Positions 39,801 to 47,997 of a stretch of 64,000 nt of DNA are shown one piece after another. The translations under genes were made by a program, and so were the position numbers. Origin of the DNA: Membranipora membranacea. Lineage: Eukaryota; Bryozoa; Gymnolaemata; Cheilostomatida; Membraniporidae. Under the pieces are notes generated by a model. That model had not been told where the DNA came from. It ran no database searches and saw only the letters and a list, made by a program, of their open reading frames with translations. Positions within the stretch are counted from its first letter, which is position 1. Every line of letters begins with the position of its first letter. Location of the stretch: positions 15,176,062 through 15,240,061 of the forward strand of contig OU612074.1 of assembly GCA_914767715.1 (NCBI GenBank), written 5' to 3'.

Positions 39801-42800
39801 TACTTCGAACCCCCATCTCATCTGGCAATACTCTGGGGGCTGACCAGGAATTACAGCTTGATTGTATAAAATATAGGCTTTAGGGATAAATCCTTTATTT
39901 TAATATTATATTTACGGGCAGTGCGCATGGTGACCAAATAAATACAACTTCAATTTAGAGCTCTGCAAAGTCCTCTACAAAGAACTTTGTCGTTCAAGTT
40001 TGGCGTGACTCCACCGTTATAAGCATTCCATGTTCTACTCCCGCCAATGATGGAGATATAGCAATTGACAAAAACATTGGTACACGTTACAACTAATTCA
40101 ACAACCATTTCTGAACGATTCCGCTCATGAGGCTTCTCACAGCATGGAGATGACTTAGTTTTTTTGGTGTTTAAATTCTTCCCAAGATTGCTATAGTACT
40201 TAGATTGATAAGATAAAGTTTTTGAGGTGAGGCAGTTTAAAACAATGGTCAAGCATATATAGGAAACAGAAAGAGAACTAGAAGAGTATTGTACCCATAA
40301 ACCCCAGAAGGGAAAACGCATCATCTTTGGGTAGCTAATTAGCAATCATAAATAGTCTGATATGGTGAAAACTTTCTGCTTTAAACGAGCATAATAGAAC
40401 ACTTACCTGTAGCCGGCAGCTGGACACTATAACCTAGTCTCTGGCTCATCTCAGAGGGTGACAGAATACTCAACACACGAGCCACTTCCTCTGCACTCCT
40501 GACCAATGAGTGGTCCAGCACCACATAGTTAATTCTCACTGTAGAACTATTAGCCAAACGCTCAACTTCGATCAACTGCAAAACAAAACGGTTTTTATTC
40601 CTTTGACATTGAATTTTGTTTTTAAATAAATCAAGCAAGAGCTGTTGGTATTCCAGATGAATCTTACAGATAATCAAACCATGGTGACCATTGCTAAATT
40701 ATGTTACTTCTCGGCCTTTTTCCCCGGTAAGAGCTTGGACGTCACATAAATGACATGTTCCTTTAAAATAGTTCTGGGTTGCCAAGCGAAAATACAGTGT
40801 AAGCTGGTTAATTCAGACAAGCTTTATCCCTTCAGTCAGATCTCGATGCATTCTAATATCACTTAATGCAGACTCTGCTTAAATTAGGAAAAAACTTTTG
40901 TGGTCCCCAGAGGTTTGAAATTAAGTGAACTTTATTGTAATGTAACGTAAAGATTACAAACCTCAACATTAAGTTTTGTTCTTATGTTACTAGCACATGT
41001 ATCATTATCTCGGCAAAGTCCAAACACCAAACTATCCACCAAGCCTTTAGATATCCCCTCAGCAAAGCTTTTTGTGCTGACATTTACTGAGCTAGCTACA
41101 AGTAGTTTGGTCAGGACCAGATTCTTAGTGTGGCGTGAGCATCTGTGTCCTGTGAAAATTAGTTGATCATGATGTAAAACAGTAAATATATTAGGCTAAT
41201 GTATACCATTGGTACACACTACACGATGTCAGACCATTTGATAGGTTCTTGTACAAGGTGTAGGGCAACAAAATGTCAAAATCAAGGTCTCTTTTCACTT
41301 TTTATAAAAGAAATAACAATGCTGTCACGATTTCTCGATTAGTCAATTTATTGAAGAAATGATATCATCATAATGGATCTGAAAACTAAAATGAATAATA
41401 GTGATCTATGCATGTCGGAGTCTACTTTGTACTGACAACCGTTGAAGGAATGTTCAGTCACAGCTTGAATGGACATTATGTGTGCATTTCTGCCATTGAT
41501 AGAAAATTAACTTTAGACATTAAAATCACAAACAAAGACACCTTAGGGTCATGGAGCAAGCAGAACACAAACTGAATTTATTTTTCACAACTACATAGGC
41601 AAAAAACATTACTAAAATACAAATTGCATAACATTGGAAAAAGTTACCTGCATAGTCTGAAGCACATAGACATTGATATCCAGTAAGGGTGAGCTTGTCT
41701 GTGACACATGTACTGTTGTTCTCACACAGCGAGGTACTACAGGGATCTAAAACAGACAGCGAATATGTATCGCAAGTTTGCCTTTGTCTGAAGACTGTGA
41801 AATAATAGTACCCTAAGGGAGCGGCCGCCGTATTCGGCGCCAAGTTGCTCTCATTTTGCTGGCAGGTCGGGGCACACCTGGGGCGTCAATTGGGCCCAGC
41901 GGGTGGTAGACTACAGCAGGATTCAAACTCAAGACATCCGACGCTTGCGCATTAGACGGCAGGTGCTCTAACCAACTGAGCCACCTCCTACTCCTGAACC
42001 TCCTGACCCTGAACAAGTGTAAGGCTATTTGTGTAAAGTTGCTGGGCCGCATTACTCATCTTTGATTGATCCACAAATTCAGAATCGTAATAAAGCTGAC
42101 CCTTGTAAACTTTTGTCATGCAGCTTGCCTATGTTTTTGATGGTTGTTACCGGGATGTTAATCAATGCATAACATAAAAGCTGCCAGATCTAGTTACTGA
42201 CATAATGTTATATACTGATGGAATATCTCCACAAATAGACATGCTATGTATTTCACCACCGATCCATAAATTTATTTCAATGCAGCCATCTATTATTCCC
42301 AAACTGAATCACCAAGCTGTAATCAAACTAACCATGACACTGCTGATTGCTGCCACAGATATAACTCCTGGCTGCTCCTCGATTTGTACAATCCTGATGA
42401 GCCTGACATGGAGACCCAGTAACTGTAAAAATGATTTAGAATGTTTAATAGCACATGGTAACCAATTCTGTCTAAAAGTCAATAAGCTACCATATAACAA
42501 CCATGCAATCTCAAACTCAAATTGTACCGGAACTTCATACTGTTAATTTGAACATTTTGAATTTCTGTTTTATTATGCTGATTTATTCTCCTTACCAAAA
42601 AGGACTGCAATAGCTGCAGGAGTAAAATGTGCAACTTACAAGACCAGATCGATTAGAAATTGGTTATAATAATATTGATAAACACATCCACTTAAACTGT
42701 TGCCAGCTAGACCAAGTTTGGTCCATTCTCCTGCATTTGGAGTTGCGCCTCTCCACTGGTCACGCCGGTAACCAGTGGAGATGAACAACTAGTATGCAGG

Positions 42801-45634
42801 CAAACTGGATAAAATTTGTTCTAGTTGCCAGCCAACATGAATGCACCTCAAAGTTAGCTAAAATAAACTCTAGCTAATATTTCTTCCGTTATATTAACGA
42901 CTTACCAGGCCGACATGAATGATTAGATAGGTTATAATAATACTGATCGACACAGCCACACTGAAGCTGACTGCCACATTTATAACCGGATCCTCCTCGA
43001 CTCTCACAATCAATATGACCTGAGCATGCTGACTCATACACTGTAACATGAGGAAAATAGAAAAGAATGAATAAAATGAAAACAATCCATGTTAGAAGTC
43101 AGCTGGAACTTGTAGGAACTGAGTACCAGCAAAGAAACATACAGGGGTACCAATAAGATCACAGTTCCCACTGGATTTTGTGCCTGTGCAAAAAATTGTG
43201 TGAAAAAGACTGTTTTTGATCAGCTATCAATGATACTATCAATCTTACTATTACAGATCTATATTTCTGAACAAATGTTATGCTCAGCATGCAAAGATAT
43301 CAATAATAAGATATGGATACCTGTATATGAAAAAAATTCCTGCGGCTGCTCCGCGGCCAGTGTCGACCCAGAGAGTAAAGTGTCCACAAAAAAATTATCC
43401 ACTTTGACCACTGAAAACAACCATTTATTATGGATGGGAGAAATAAAAGGAAATTGTGATAATTTATATTCTTGGTTTTCCGCTCACTAAAAAAGAGAAG
43501 ACAACTTGATAATAATCAGTACAAACTTTTGTTGGCAACAAAAATTATTGTTGTCACATTTTCTCAAGTGAAGAAATTCAAAATCAAAATGTGCATCCTT
43601 ACCTGGAATGCAGCCAATTGTACTATTCACATAGTAATATCCCTCAATACACCTGCACTGCCCTGAACTACATTCGGACATAAGCAGGATATCAACACAC
43701 TCCCTTGAAGCTATGCATGTGCTCCCAAACGCTGTCAAGAAATACAAGATTTAGAATGTAGTGAACCTACATATCTGCAAAATATAAGCTTCTTTATGGG
43801 CTGGATGGGTCTTTGCATTTCTGTCCTAGTAAAAATACAAGATTTAGATTACCAACATATTGTATGTTGGTTTATTTAAGCAATTTTATCAAATACGGAA
43901 TGCTGGATTTAGGAGGAGTATACATTTGATTGATAGTCAGTCGGTCAAAACAAAAGACAGGCCAACGATGCTGCCAGCTGCAACAAGCCCCTCCCCCTTT
44001 TTCCTCGAAGCTTAACTTGCACACGTTAAGTCTGCAGTGCAATAAAAAAAGAGTGCTAACCTTTTTTCAATTAAAATTAGCAGTGCTATCTGAATTAAAC
44101 TATTACTATCACTTTGCTCAAATTCTGCACTCATTTGTTCTTTCAATTAGCAAAATCGCTCCCCTATTGTTCACGCCTATTGCATATAGTTGCATCAATG
44201 AGAGAGCGATTCGGGAACGAAACTTCCAGAAGGCCATGCTCTCTCACAAGGAGCTATCACATTGTGGTTTTGGTAATCTTTTAACTGTAAGAACCCTCAG
44301 TCCAACTCAATCCAACAATTCTCATATATACATATAGTTCTACCTTCATAGCAGTTGTATCTCATTGGTTCTGATGGATAGAAGAAGCCACGCCTACACT
44401 GACACAACCCCTGAGTACATACAGAGTTATTCAAATTCATCTTATAACATTCAGCGCCGGTTACACAGTAGCTTCCGTAGGCTGGAGAAAAATACATCAG
44501 GTTGTAAAGTTACACAACAGCATTCATCATGAGACCTTCATTAGACCAACATAACCTGGGAATATACCACGAGAGCAAGTTATAGGAAAGGGAATTGCGG
44601 CAAAATAGTTCCGTTTAAAATATATAATCTTGTAACATCACAAAACAGCTTGTCAACAGAATTCATCACCAAACCTTAATCTGGACATATATCAAAAAGG
44701 CAAGTTATATAAAAGTGGACTGTGCCAAAATATATGAAGTTTTAAAATATAAAATCTACCGACGCAAACAATTGCGGCTTTACTTTGTATACTGTTCAAA
44801 GTGAGTAGATGGAGATTCTATGCGTCTAAGTGGCAAGGAATCAATGGGATAAAACCTATTGTCAGATCAGGTGTTAGCTCGTAGAAGATCAAGCCTTATG
44901 CAAGAATAATATGTACATGTATGATGTGAAACAATCTATATCACACTTGGTATGATCTGATAGGACTTACCCATGTCGCACAGAATATCAGAGCTGTTTT
45001 CATTTTTGGAGACCAAATAGTGGCCAATATCACATGAGCAGGTTTGAGTTTGTCTGTTACATATCTGACCTGGATCTGCGCACGGACATGTCTTAATTTG
45101 AGGAACTACAGCAGAAGAAATAAATAACATTCTTCTATCTCATTTAGATAAATTTGGGCAAGGAGTTTACTCCTTGATTTGGGAAGCAAAGATCTTGAGT
45201 GCGATGGATGCACATTGTATTGATGATTCTCATGGAACTGAAGCAATGATGATAATCCAAGATGATATAAGATATATTGAAAATTGTTAATTAGTATTAC
45301 TAATTTTAACCATATTTATTACGACCAGAAATGTGCACTCTTCATCAGAAACCATCCATTCCTTTTGTTCAAACTCACTGTTCACAAGCCAACAGTAAGG
45401 TTCATGAGTATGAGTTAGTGTGTGAGCTATGATAAGTTTACATACAACAGATATTCAGAGCTACTTAAGTTCAGGTAAGCTATCAAAACAATTGGCTAGA
45501 AGAAGGTGTCTATTAGTAGTTAGTAAGTAGGCAATATTCAGTTTATATTTAAGTAAGGCAACATTTGTGTAAAACTCACTTGATATTAACATTAGAGTGA
45601 GGAATAAGGTAGGTGATAAAAGGATAGTCATCAT
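15671..45634 (-). CDS. Large single-pass receptor: EGF, SEA-like and IgGFc-binding domains
   Basis: A 35-exon model of 2051 codons, in transcript order: 45580-45634, 44971-45105, 44344-44481, 43603-43731, 42906-43040, 42333-42422, 41648-41746, 40962-41149, 40407-40575, 39663-39832, 39112-39274, 38542-38595, 37954-38165, 37439-37613, 31859-31963, 31256-31416, 30667-30880, 29841-29965, 29209-29371, 28195-28365, 27814-27928, 27045-27157, 26187-26419, 25575-25713, 24924-25078, 24024-24182, 22935-23319, 22558-22700, 21709-21874, 20601-20812, 18617-18884, 17872-18081, 16870-17359, 16315-16536, 15671-15965. All junctions are GT-AG with matching phase; the sum is 6156 nt, ending in TAG/TAA-type stop. 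Order of parts: signal peptide (1-18), Cys-rich modules (19-227), EGF (228-260), four SEA-like domains (261-797), IgGFc-binding domain (798-1255), Thr/Pro/Lys stalk (to 1383), membrane-proximal domain, TM helix (about 1518-1540), basic Ser-rich tail. Probably a cell-surface adhesion or mucus-binding protein (inference); no named orthologue is claimed. Confidence 0.85.
18885..20600. other. Intron with MITE
   Basis: The 1.7-kb intron between the transmembrane exon and the first tail exon. Apart from the MITE at 19671-20244 nothing was recognised. Confidence 0.5.
19671..20244. mobile_element. MITE family F, copy 2 (inverted)
   Basis: It starts TTAAAGTAGCAGACAACC and ends GGGTTGTCTGCTACTTTAA, near-perfect inverted ends. 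The inside is the complement of the copy at 14565-15072, for example GACTGCCCTGCGGTGCAGAA. The pair is about 4.6 kb apart and bracket the 3' part of the receptor gene. Confidence 0.8.
20601..22700 (-). CDS. Receptor exons 28-30: membrane-proximal domain and TM helix
   Basis: Exons 22558-22700, 21709-21874 and 20601-20812. The first two read a compact domain with LNDTAVLFFMIDSDGNPV, similar in pattern to the second half of the SEA-like repeats (hydrophobic strand, x-D-G-x-x-V). The last gives VPAVLVSLLFGLVAAAVVVI followed by KHRRTEKKK, a stop-transfer sequence that places the following exons in the cytosol. Acceptor choice: a polypyrimidine AG at 20838 looks good but is out of phase; using it in the required phase meets a stop. 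The acceptor giving exon end 20812 (tgttgtag) restores phase and was chosen. Two N-glycosylation sites (NDT, NVT) lie on the outer side. Confidence 0.8.
20853..21395. repeat. 13-bp minisatellite (TCATCAGATCAAG)n
   Basis: About 40 copies of a 12-13 bp unit TCATCAGATCAAG, with many single-base variants, fill most of the intron just upstream of the transmembrane exon on the minus strand. The sequence is almost free of long pyrimidine runs on the transcribed strand apart from CTTGATCTGATGA. Confidence 0.95.
22105..22290 (-). mobile_element. tRNA-derived SINE, copy 1
   Basis: On the minus strand it begins GAGTAGGAGGTAGCTCAGTTGG (A-box TAGCTCAGTTGG) and has GGTTCGAATA as B-box, both spaced as in a tRNA. 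A body follows with CCCAGGTGTGCTCCGGCCTG and GGCGGCCGCTCCCTTAAGG. Related copies: 41795-41993 and a truncated one at 63085-63222. It lies in the receptor intron between exons 21709-21874 and 22558-22700. Confidence 0.85.
22935..23319 (-). CDS. Receptor exon 27: Thr/Pro/Lys-rich stalk
   Basis: This single 385-bp exon encodes about 128 residues with no predicted fold. Four near-repeats of the form TTKKKPTSRPP (KKKPTSRPPTT, KKKQTSRPPTT, KKKPTTQPPST, KKKLTTEH) occupy the middle. Such Thr/Pro stretches are normally O-glycosylated and extended, so it probably holds the IgGFc-binding domain away from the membrane. The repeats form a coding minisatellite; length may vary between individuals. The complementary strand is also open over this exon, but only because of the repeat composition. 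Confidence 0.85.
23382..23870. mobile_element. Foldback element with ~115-bp inverted arms
   Basis: The left arm starts GAGCTCTAATTTGAGCCTCT and the right arm ends AGAGGCTCAAATTAGAGCTC, exact complements. Similarity continues inward for about 115 bp (GTGCTGTCCTCTCTCCAGCTTGGTAC against its inverted partner). It lies in the intron between receptor exons 24024-24182 and 22935-23319. Confidence 0.85.
24024..29965 (-). CDS. Receptor exons 18-26: complete IgGFc-binding domain
   Basis: Nine exons (29841-29965, 29209-29371, 28195-28365, 27814-27928, 27045-27157, 26187-26419, 25575-25713, 24924-25078, 24024-24182) make one domain of about 455 residues with the landmark order of the IgGFc_binding family (first described in FCGBP): KEFLLTFIENY at the start, then ILITSDIPINVLALN, TLVLPISQLGTENYPAS, GDLTGTKITSNKPVAVYSGN, HLYEQITP, INSDKPVIVYVFMASSK, GDPSMLQLLPSN, and the closing W-HTVLY...PGQHLLWH and YAYGVSAKESYAH. 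In FCGBP the domain precedes vWD repeats in a secreted mucus protein; here it is followed by a stalk and TM helix. The ligand is unknown. The name comes from the mammalian protein and does not imply antibody binding in an invertebrate. Confidence 0.88.
24785..24875. repeat. (ATCA/ATCG)n tetranucleotide tract
   Basis: About 20 tandem tetranucleotides, mostly ATCA with a central GATCGATCGATCGATC block, in the intron 3' to the receptor exon 24924-25078. Confidence 0.9.
26014..26094. mobile_element. MITE family C, short copy 3
   Basis: It has ends TTAGCCAATGTGTTGGCTC and CACACACATTGGCTA, as at 11630-11830, but only 81 bp in all, an internally deleted derivative. Confidence 0.65.
26479..26866. 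mobile_element. MITE family D, full copy
   Basis: It starts TTAAAGACTACGCAAAGACC and ends GGTCTATGAGTAGTCTTTAA, inverted ends. Inside are two further inverted blocks, CATTATGATGTCACAG...CTGTGACATCATAATG and GGAAGGTAACT...AGTTACCTTCC. Related copies: 11951-12150 and 59551-59862. Confidence 0.8.
27597..27720. repeat. Dispersed repeat family E, copy 1
   Basis: It shares ATCTCTGATCGTTAGAGTC and CTGACATCGAG with 37240-37436 (inverted) and more weakly with 54490-54670. Element type not identified. Confidence 0.55.
28602..28735. repeat. Inverted repeat, about 130 bp
   Basis: TGCTCAAACTCTACATTG and TTTCACAG on the left are mirrored by TGTGAAAT...GGGCAGAGTTTGAGCA on the right. Intronic; likely a small foldback element. 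The rest of the intron to 29208 holds a 28-bp hairpin at 29088-29115 (GTAACATTTGGAT and complement). Confidence 0.6.
30667..31963 (-). CDS. Receptor exons 15-17: fourth SEA-like domain
   Basis: Exons 31859-31963, 31256-31416 and 30667-30880. The first half reads FSDRMHTLLGRLFIGAVSEE, the helix-rich part of a SEA-type fold. The second half reads VGVRRLSYDTGHTELVYFVT then LDGALVSAQRLV, the strand-turn-helix part. Human SEA domains that self-cleave carry G-SVVV at the turn; here the turn is DTGHTELVYF, so cleavage is not expected. Each SEA-like domain in this gene has a phase-0 intron in the middle, which argues for spread by exon-pair duplication. Confidence 0.7.
31964..35847. other. Left part of a 5.5-kb receptor intron
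   Basis: The intron between receptor exons 14 and 15 runs from 31964 to 37438. In this part only a family A foldback element (34081-34180) was recognised. Several open frames of 60-80 codons are present, without flanking splice sites of matching phase or similarity to known proteins. Confidence 0.5.
34081..34180. mobile_element. Short foldback MITE, family A copy 3
   Basis: The ends CATGATCCAAATTTCCTGCAT and CTGGAATATTGGATCAAACTTG are diverged inverted repeats of the family seen at 636-750. Confidence 0.5.
35848..35855 (+). promoter_or_regulatory. TATA box of the nested small gene
   Basis: TATAAAAG, followed by GC-containing sequence and then a C/T-rich stretch (about 35870-35905) ending in the short 5' leader of the gene at 35934. 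The spacing of about 86 bases to the ATG leaves room for a start site near 35878. Confidence 0.65.
35934..36553 (+). CDS. Nested three-exon gene for a 67-residue protein
   Basis: Exons 35934-35952, 36212-36327 and 36485-36553. The starts and ends are a Kozak-like ACATGG, donors GTAAGT and GTAAGC, acceptors TTATTTAG and TTATTTTCAG, and a TGA stop; phases 1 and 0 agree and the total is 204 nt. The product starts MGKIGAKSDLKHLTAIIAED and ends ESLAIGRKNGHFENLRI. It has no signal peptide or TM segment and is mostly polar, so a small soluble, probably helical, protein. I recognise no family. A TATA box lies 79 bases upstream and AATAAA 92 bases downstream, so it looks like a complete, compact transcription unit on the opposite strand inside a receptor intron. 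Too short to be found by ORF length alone. Confidence 0.68.
36645..36650 (+). promoter_or_regulatory. PolyA signal of the nested small gene
   Basis: AATAAA 92 bases after the TGA stop at 36551-36553, followed by a TGTGCCCTTT stretch that may serve as downstream element. Confidence 0.6.
37240..37436. repeat. Dispersed repeat family E, copy 2
   Basis: It shares GATCAGAGAT, GAGTACCATC-CAAGG-ATT and GATGTCAGTGTAT with 54490-54670 and 27597-27720. It ends directly at the donor of receptor exon 37439-37613, so the donor sequence may partly derive from it. Confidence 0.6.
37439..41149 (-). CDS. Receptor exons 8-14: first three SEA-like domains
   Basis: Exon pairs 40962-41149/40407-40575, 39663-39832/39112-39274 and triplet 38542-38595/37954-38165/37439-37613. 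First halves contain FAEGISKGLVDSLVFGL, FTQNLEQRLSNVIYRAM and RLETGLSRVFHRALQEYV. Second halves contain VERLANSSTVRINYVVLD, VSAGKIRILFTAYNDG and VDNTTHVELIGYLELGG, each followed by a helix. None has the G-S-[VI]-V-V self-cleavage motif. Exon 14 must extend to the donor at 37438: the stronger-looking donor at 37466 leaves phase 0 and does not fit exon 15. The repeats also recall the extracellular part of the UPF0606/KIAA1549 family, which I could not test. Confidence 0.72.
37808..37910. mobile_element. Short foldback MITE, family A copy 4
   Basis: ATCAAGTTTAATCCAATTGCC and its complement flank a hairpin CACTGGTCACGTGGATCG. It lies 44 bp from the receptor exon 37954-38165. Confidence 0.55.
41648..41746 (-). 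CDS. Receptor exon 7: EGF domain
   Basis: A phase 1-1 exon, the usual phase for EGF modules. It reads PCSTSLCENNSTC, then YQCLCASDYAG, and the sixth cysteine comes from the next exon (HRC). The spacing is that of a canonical six-cysteine EGF. No calcium-binding D-x-[DN]-E start was seen. One N-glycosylation site (NNST). Confidence 0.85.
41795..41993 (-). mobile_element. tRNA-derived SINE, copy 2
   Basis: The same family as 22105-22290: on the minus strand GAGTAGGAGGTGGCTCAGTTGG, then GACGCCCCAGGTGTGCCCCG and GGCGGCCGCTCCCTTAGGG. It sits 49 bp upstream of the acceptor of the EGF exon. Confidence 0.85.
42333..45634 (-). CDS. Receptor exons 1-6: signal peptide and Cys-rich modules
   Basis: Exon 1 (45580-45634) has tandem ATG codons and reads MMTILLSPTLFLTLMLIS, a signal peptide; a further ATG in another frame 4 bases upstream does not fit the phase. 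Exons 2-6 (44971-45105, 44344-44481, 43603-43731, 42906-43040, 42333-42422) are all phase 1-1 and each carries a short cysteine module: TCPCADPGQICNRQTQTCSC, then GSYCVTGAEC...GLCQC, GSTCIASREC...GQCRC, SACSGHIDC...QCGC, and SPCQAHQDC...NQQC. The pattern G-x-x-C-x(4)-C...C-x-C resembles EB-type modules. Such phase 1-1 modules are commonly shuffled in extracellular proteins. Confidence 0.8.
42707..42824. mobile_element. Short foldback MITE, family A copy 5
   Basis: CTAGACCAAGTTTGGTCCAT and ACTGGATAAAATTTGTTCTAG are inverted ends; the core is a hairpin CTCCACTGGT...ACCAGTGGAG. Confidence 0.65.
43867..44205. repeat. Dispersed element related to 46.5-48.0 kb
   Basis: The first 75 bp (AATACGGAATGCTGGATTTA onward) match 46530-46607 and the remaining ~250 bp (AAAGACAGGCCAACGATGCT onward) match 47757-47995. 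In this copy the two parts are contiguous; in the other they are separated by a tandem array. Intronic between receptor exons 3 and 4. Confidence 0.75.
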
Positions 45635-46096
45635 TCATGGTGCTTATATGCCTGGCATGGATGTGAATATGCCTCAATAAGGTATTGATGTTTCAGTGTA
45701 GTGTCTGAAATTTGATGTGTTGTGTGCAAGATTTGGACTTGGTTTCAAAGTGAAACTACGCCTTGCAAGCCTTACCCACAATAAACGTCATAGCATGAAT
45801 AATTCTGATTGGACAGATCCCCATATCTCTGAAAATGAAGGTAATAATATAGCTCTCCCAAAATGAAGAAAAAAAACTTTTTGTTGTGAATTAGAATTAA
45901 ACTGTGGACATAAAATCTATCTAACCATAAATGAATATGACTTCACATATAATGTTTCTTTGCTATGGAGTGTCAGTAAGACATAAGTAATCAAGTTAGG
46001 CTGCTAATTTGCTTTATGCATCCATTTTGGTGTTTGTCCCAGTTCAGTGGGTGAATACTGCTTCAGAGGAGAGAGGTCTTGGTCACACTCACTGAC

Positions 46097-46530
46097 TGTA
46101 CAAACAAGTCAAGCCTCTGTGTGTGTTGACATCAATGCTGGCATGGCCATTCAGTTTGTATTTGTACAAGATAGGCTTTGACTTCTCTACTACTCTACTG
46201 AGTTCTGCACCATCTGCAGTGGAATTGTGATTCACTGAACTCAATAATAATATTTCTGCTGTCACACTCACAGTTTGCAGCTAAGTTGGTTGTCCTCACT
46301 AGTCAACTGTGCCTGTTATTATTTATTTGGTAATTATTTCACTCTTCAAGACTAGGACAGGTCTTGAATGGGGTCTTGACTAGATCACACCCTCCTTGCT
46401 GTTAGCAGGGATGGTGGGATGTATAAACCTTCCTGATGTGCATCAATCCGAAACAGCAGATTTACCCCCAAAGCTTGAAAGAAAAACATATGCATTTTAT
46501 ACTGACCACATGCACATATTATTTATCTCA
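46097..46530. mobile_element. 434-bp direct repeat, left copy (LTR-like)
   Basis: Nearly identical to 47998-48431 (a handful of differences), same orientation. It starts TGTACAAACA and ends TTATCTCA, so it has the TG...CA ends of an LTR. No matching target duplication was found outside the pair and no primer-binding site or polyprotein between them. Confidence 0.65.
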
Positions 46531-46794
46531 TTATTTAAGCAATTTTATCAAATACGGAATGCTGGATTTAGGAGGAGTATACATTTGATTGATAGTCGGT
46601 CAAAACTAACAGAGAATTCAGTGAGAACGATAAACTTTGCCTTCATCTTGTAAGGCCAATAACCCTAACACGTACGCTGTGTTTCATAGGGTGGCAATGG
46701 TGGAATGGAATGTGCTGTGGGATGAGAGAACACAACTCCGAGTAGTGAATAGCGGGCTATCTAATTAGCGCCATCGACCCATTCTTTTTTGGGG

Positions 46795-46890
46795 ATGGTG
46801 AGATGGCGCAATCGGTTAGCGCGCTTGCTATTCACTGCCAGGCGATTAGTGCCGCAGGAGTTGTGGGTTCGAGCCCCACTGGGGGAGCTT
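46795..46890 (+). repeat. tRNA-Ile-like sequence, unit 1
   Basis: The A-box region TGGCGCAATCGGTTAGCGCG matches animal tRNA-Ile(UAU) and the B-box is GGGTTCGAGCCCC. About 40 bases lie between them, more than a plain tRNA, as in an intron-containing or degenerate tRNA. The outer stem does not pair well, so a tRNA-derived SINE head is more likely than a working tRNA. Confidence 0.6.
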
Positions 46891-47199
46891 TCATTGTTGA
46901 TTGTTCCAGCCCCCAGCACCCTCGGGTGTATACCTCTCCTGTGTACTTGTCTACTGACTGACTCATGGAAAGACATGTGACAGCATGGAAAGACATGCTG
47001 ACAAGCTGGAAAGACAGCTAAAACCTACTACAAGGGGTCCCAGCAATGGGCCATGTAAGGCCAATAACCCTAACACGTACGCTGTGTTTCATAGGGTGGC
47101 AATGGTGGAATGGAATGTGCTGTGGGATGAGAGAACACAACTCCGAGTAGTGAATAGCGGGCTATCTAATTAGCGCCATCGACCCATTCTTTTTTGGGG

Positions 47200-47295
47200 A
47201 TGGTGAGATGGCGCAATCGGTTAGCGCGCTTGCTATTCACTGCCAGGCGATTAGTGCCGCAGGAGTTGTGGGTTCGAGCCCCACTGGGGGAGCTT
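47200..47295 (+). repeat. tRNA-Ile-like sequence, unit 2
   Basis: The same sequence as unit 1, 405 bp further on, with no change in the A- and B-boxes. Confidence 0.6.
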
Positions 47296-47604
47296 TCATT
47301 GTTGATTGTTCCAGCCCCCAGCACCCTCGGGTGTATACCTCTCCTGTGTACTTGTCTACTGACTGACTCATGGAAAGACATGTGACAGCATGGAAAGACA
47401 TGCTGACAAGCTGGAAAGACAGCTAAAACCTACTAAAAGGGGTCCCAGCAATGGGCCATGTAAGGCCAATAACCCTAACACGTACGCTGTGTTTCATAGG
47501 GTGGCAATGGTGGAATGGAATGTGCTGTGGGATGAGAGAACACAACTCCGAGTAGTGAATAGCGGGCTATCTAATTAGCGCCATCGACCCATTCTTTTTT
47601 GGGG

Positions 47605-47700
47605 ATGGTGAGATGGCGCAATCGGTTAGCGTGCTTGCTATTCACTGCCAGGCGATTAGTGCCGCAGGAGTTGTGGGTTCGAGCCCCACTGGGGGAGCTT
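47605..47700 (+). repeat. tRNA-Ile-like sequence, unit 3
   Basis: The same as unit 1 with one change in the A-box side (TTAGCGTG). Confidence 0.58.
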
Positions 47701-47997
47701 TCATTGTTGATTGTTCCAGCCCCCAGAACCCTCGGGTGTATACCTCTCCTTCCTTACAAAAGACAGGCCAACGATGCTCACAGCTGCAACAAGCCCCTCC
47801 CCCTTTTTACTCAAAGCTTAACTTGAACACGTTACGCCTGCAGTGCAATAAAAAAAGAGTGCTAACCAAGAGTCTTTCAATTAAAATTAGCAGTGCTATC
47901 TGAACTAAACTATTACTATCACTTTGCTCAAAATCTGCACTCATTTGTTCTTTCAATTAGCAAAATCGCTCCCCTATTGTTCACGCCTATTGTATAT

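Larger units (their letters stand above)
46650..47745. repeat. 405-bp tandem array, 2.7 copies
   Basis: Units start at 46650, 47055 and 47460 (GTAAGGCCAATAACCCTAAC) with an exact 405-bp period and only a few differences (for example CTACAAGG against CTAAAAGG). The third is cut at about 47745. Each contains a tRNA-like segment. Open frames of 62-75 codons repeat in each unit on both strands, but they run through the tRNA-like part and are not taken as genes. Confidence 0.92.

Noticed and set aside
39950-40345. 131-codon minus-strand open frame between receptor exons 9 and 10
   Set aside because: Exons 40407-40575 and 39663-39832 join in phase and domain order without it; composition and lack of splice signals argue for intron.
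46795-46890. Functional tRNA-Ile(UAU) gene
   Set aside because: A- and B-boxes are good but the acceptor stem does not pair and the middle is too long for a standard cloverleaf; treated as tRNA-derived repeat.
46789-47826. 62-75 codon open frames repeated in each 405-bp unit
   Set aside because: They overlap the tRNA-like segment and exist on both strands; the repetition comes from the array, not from a gene family.
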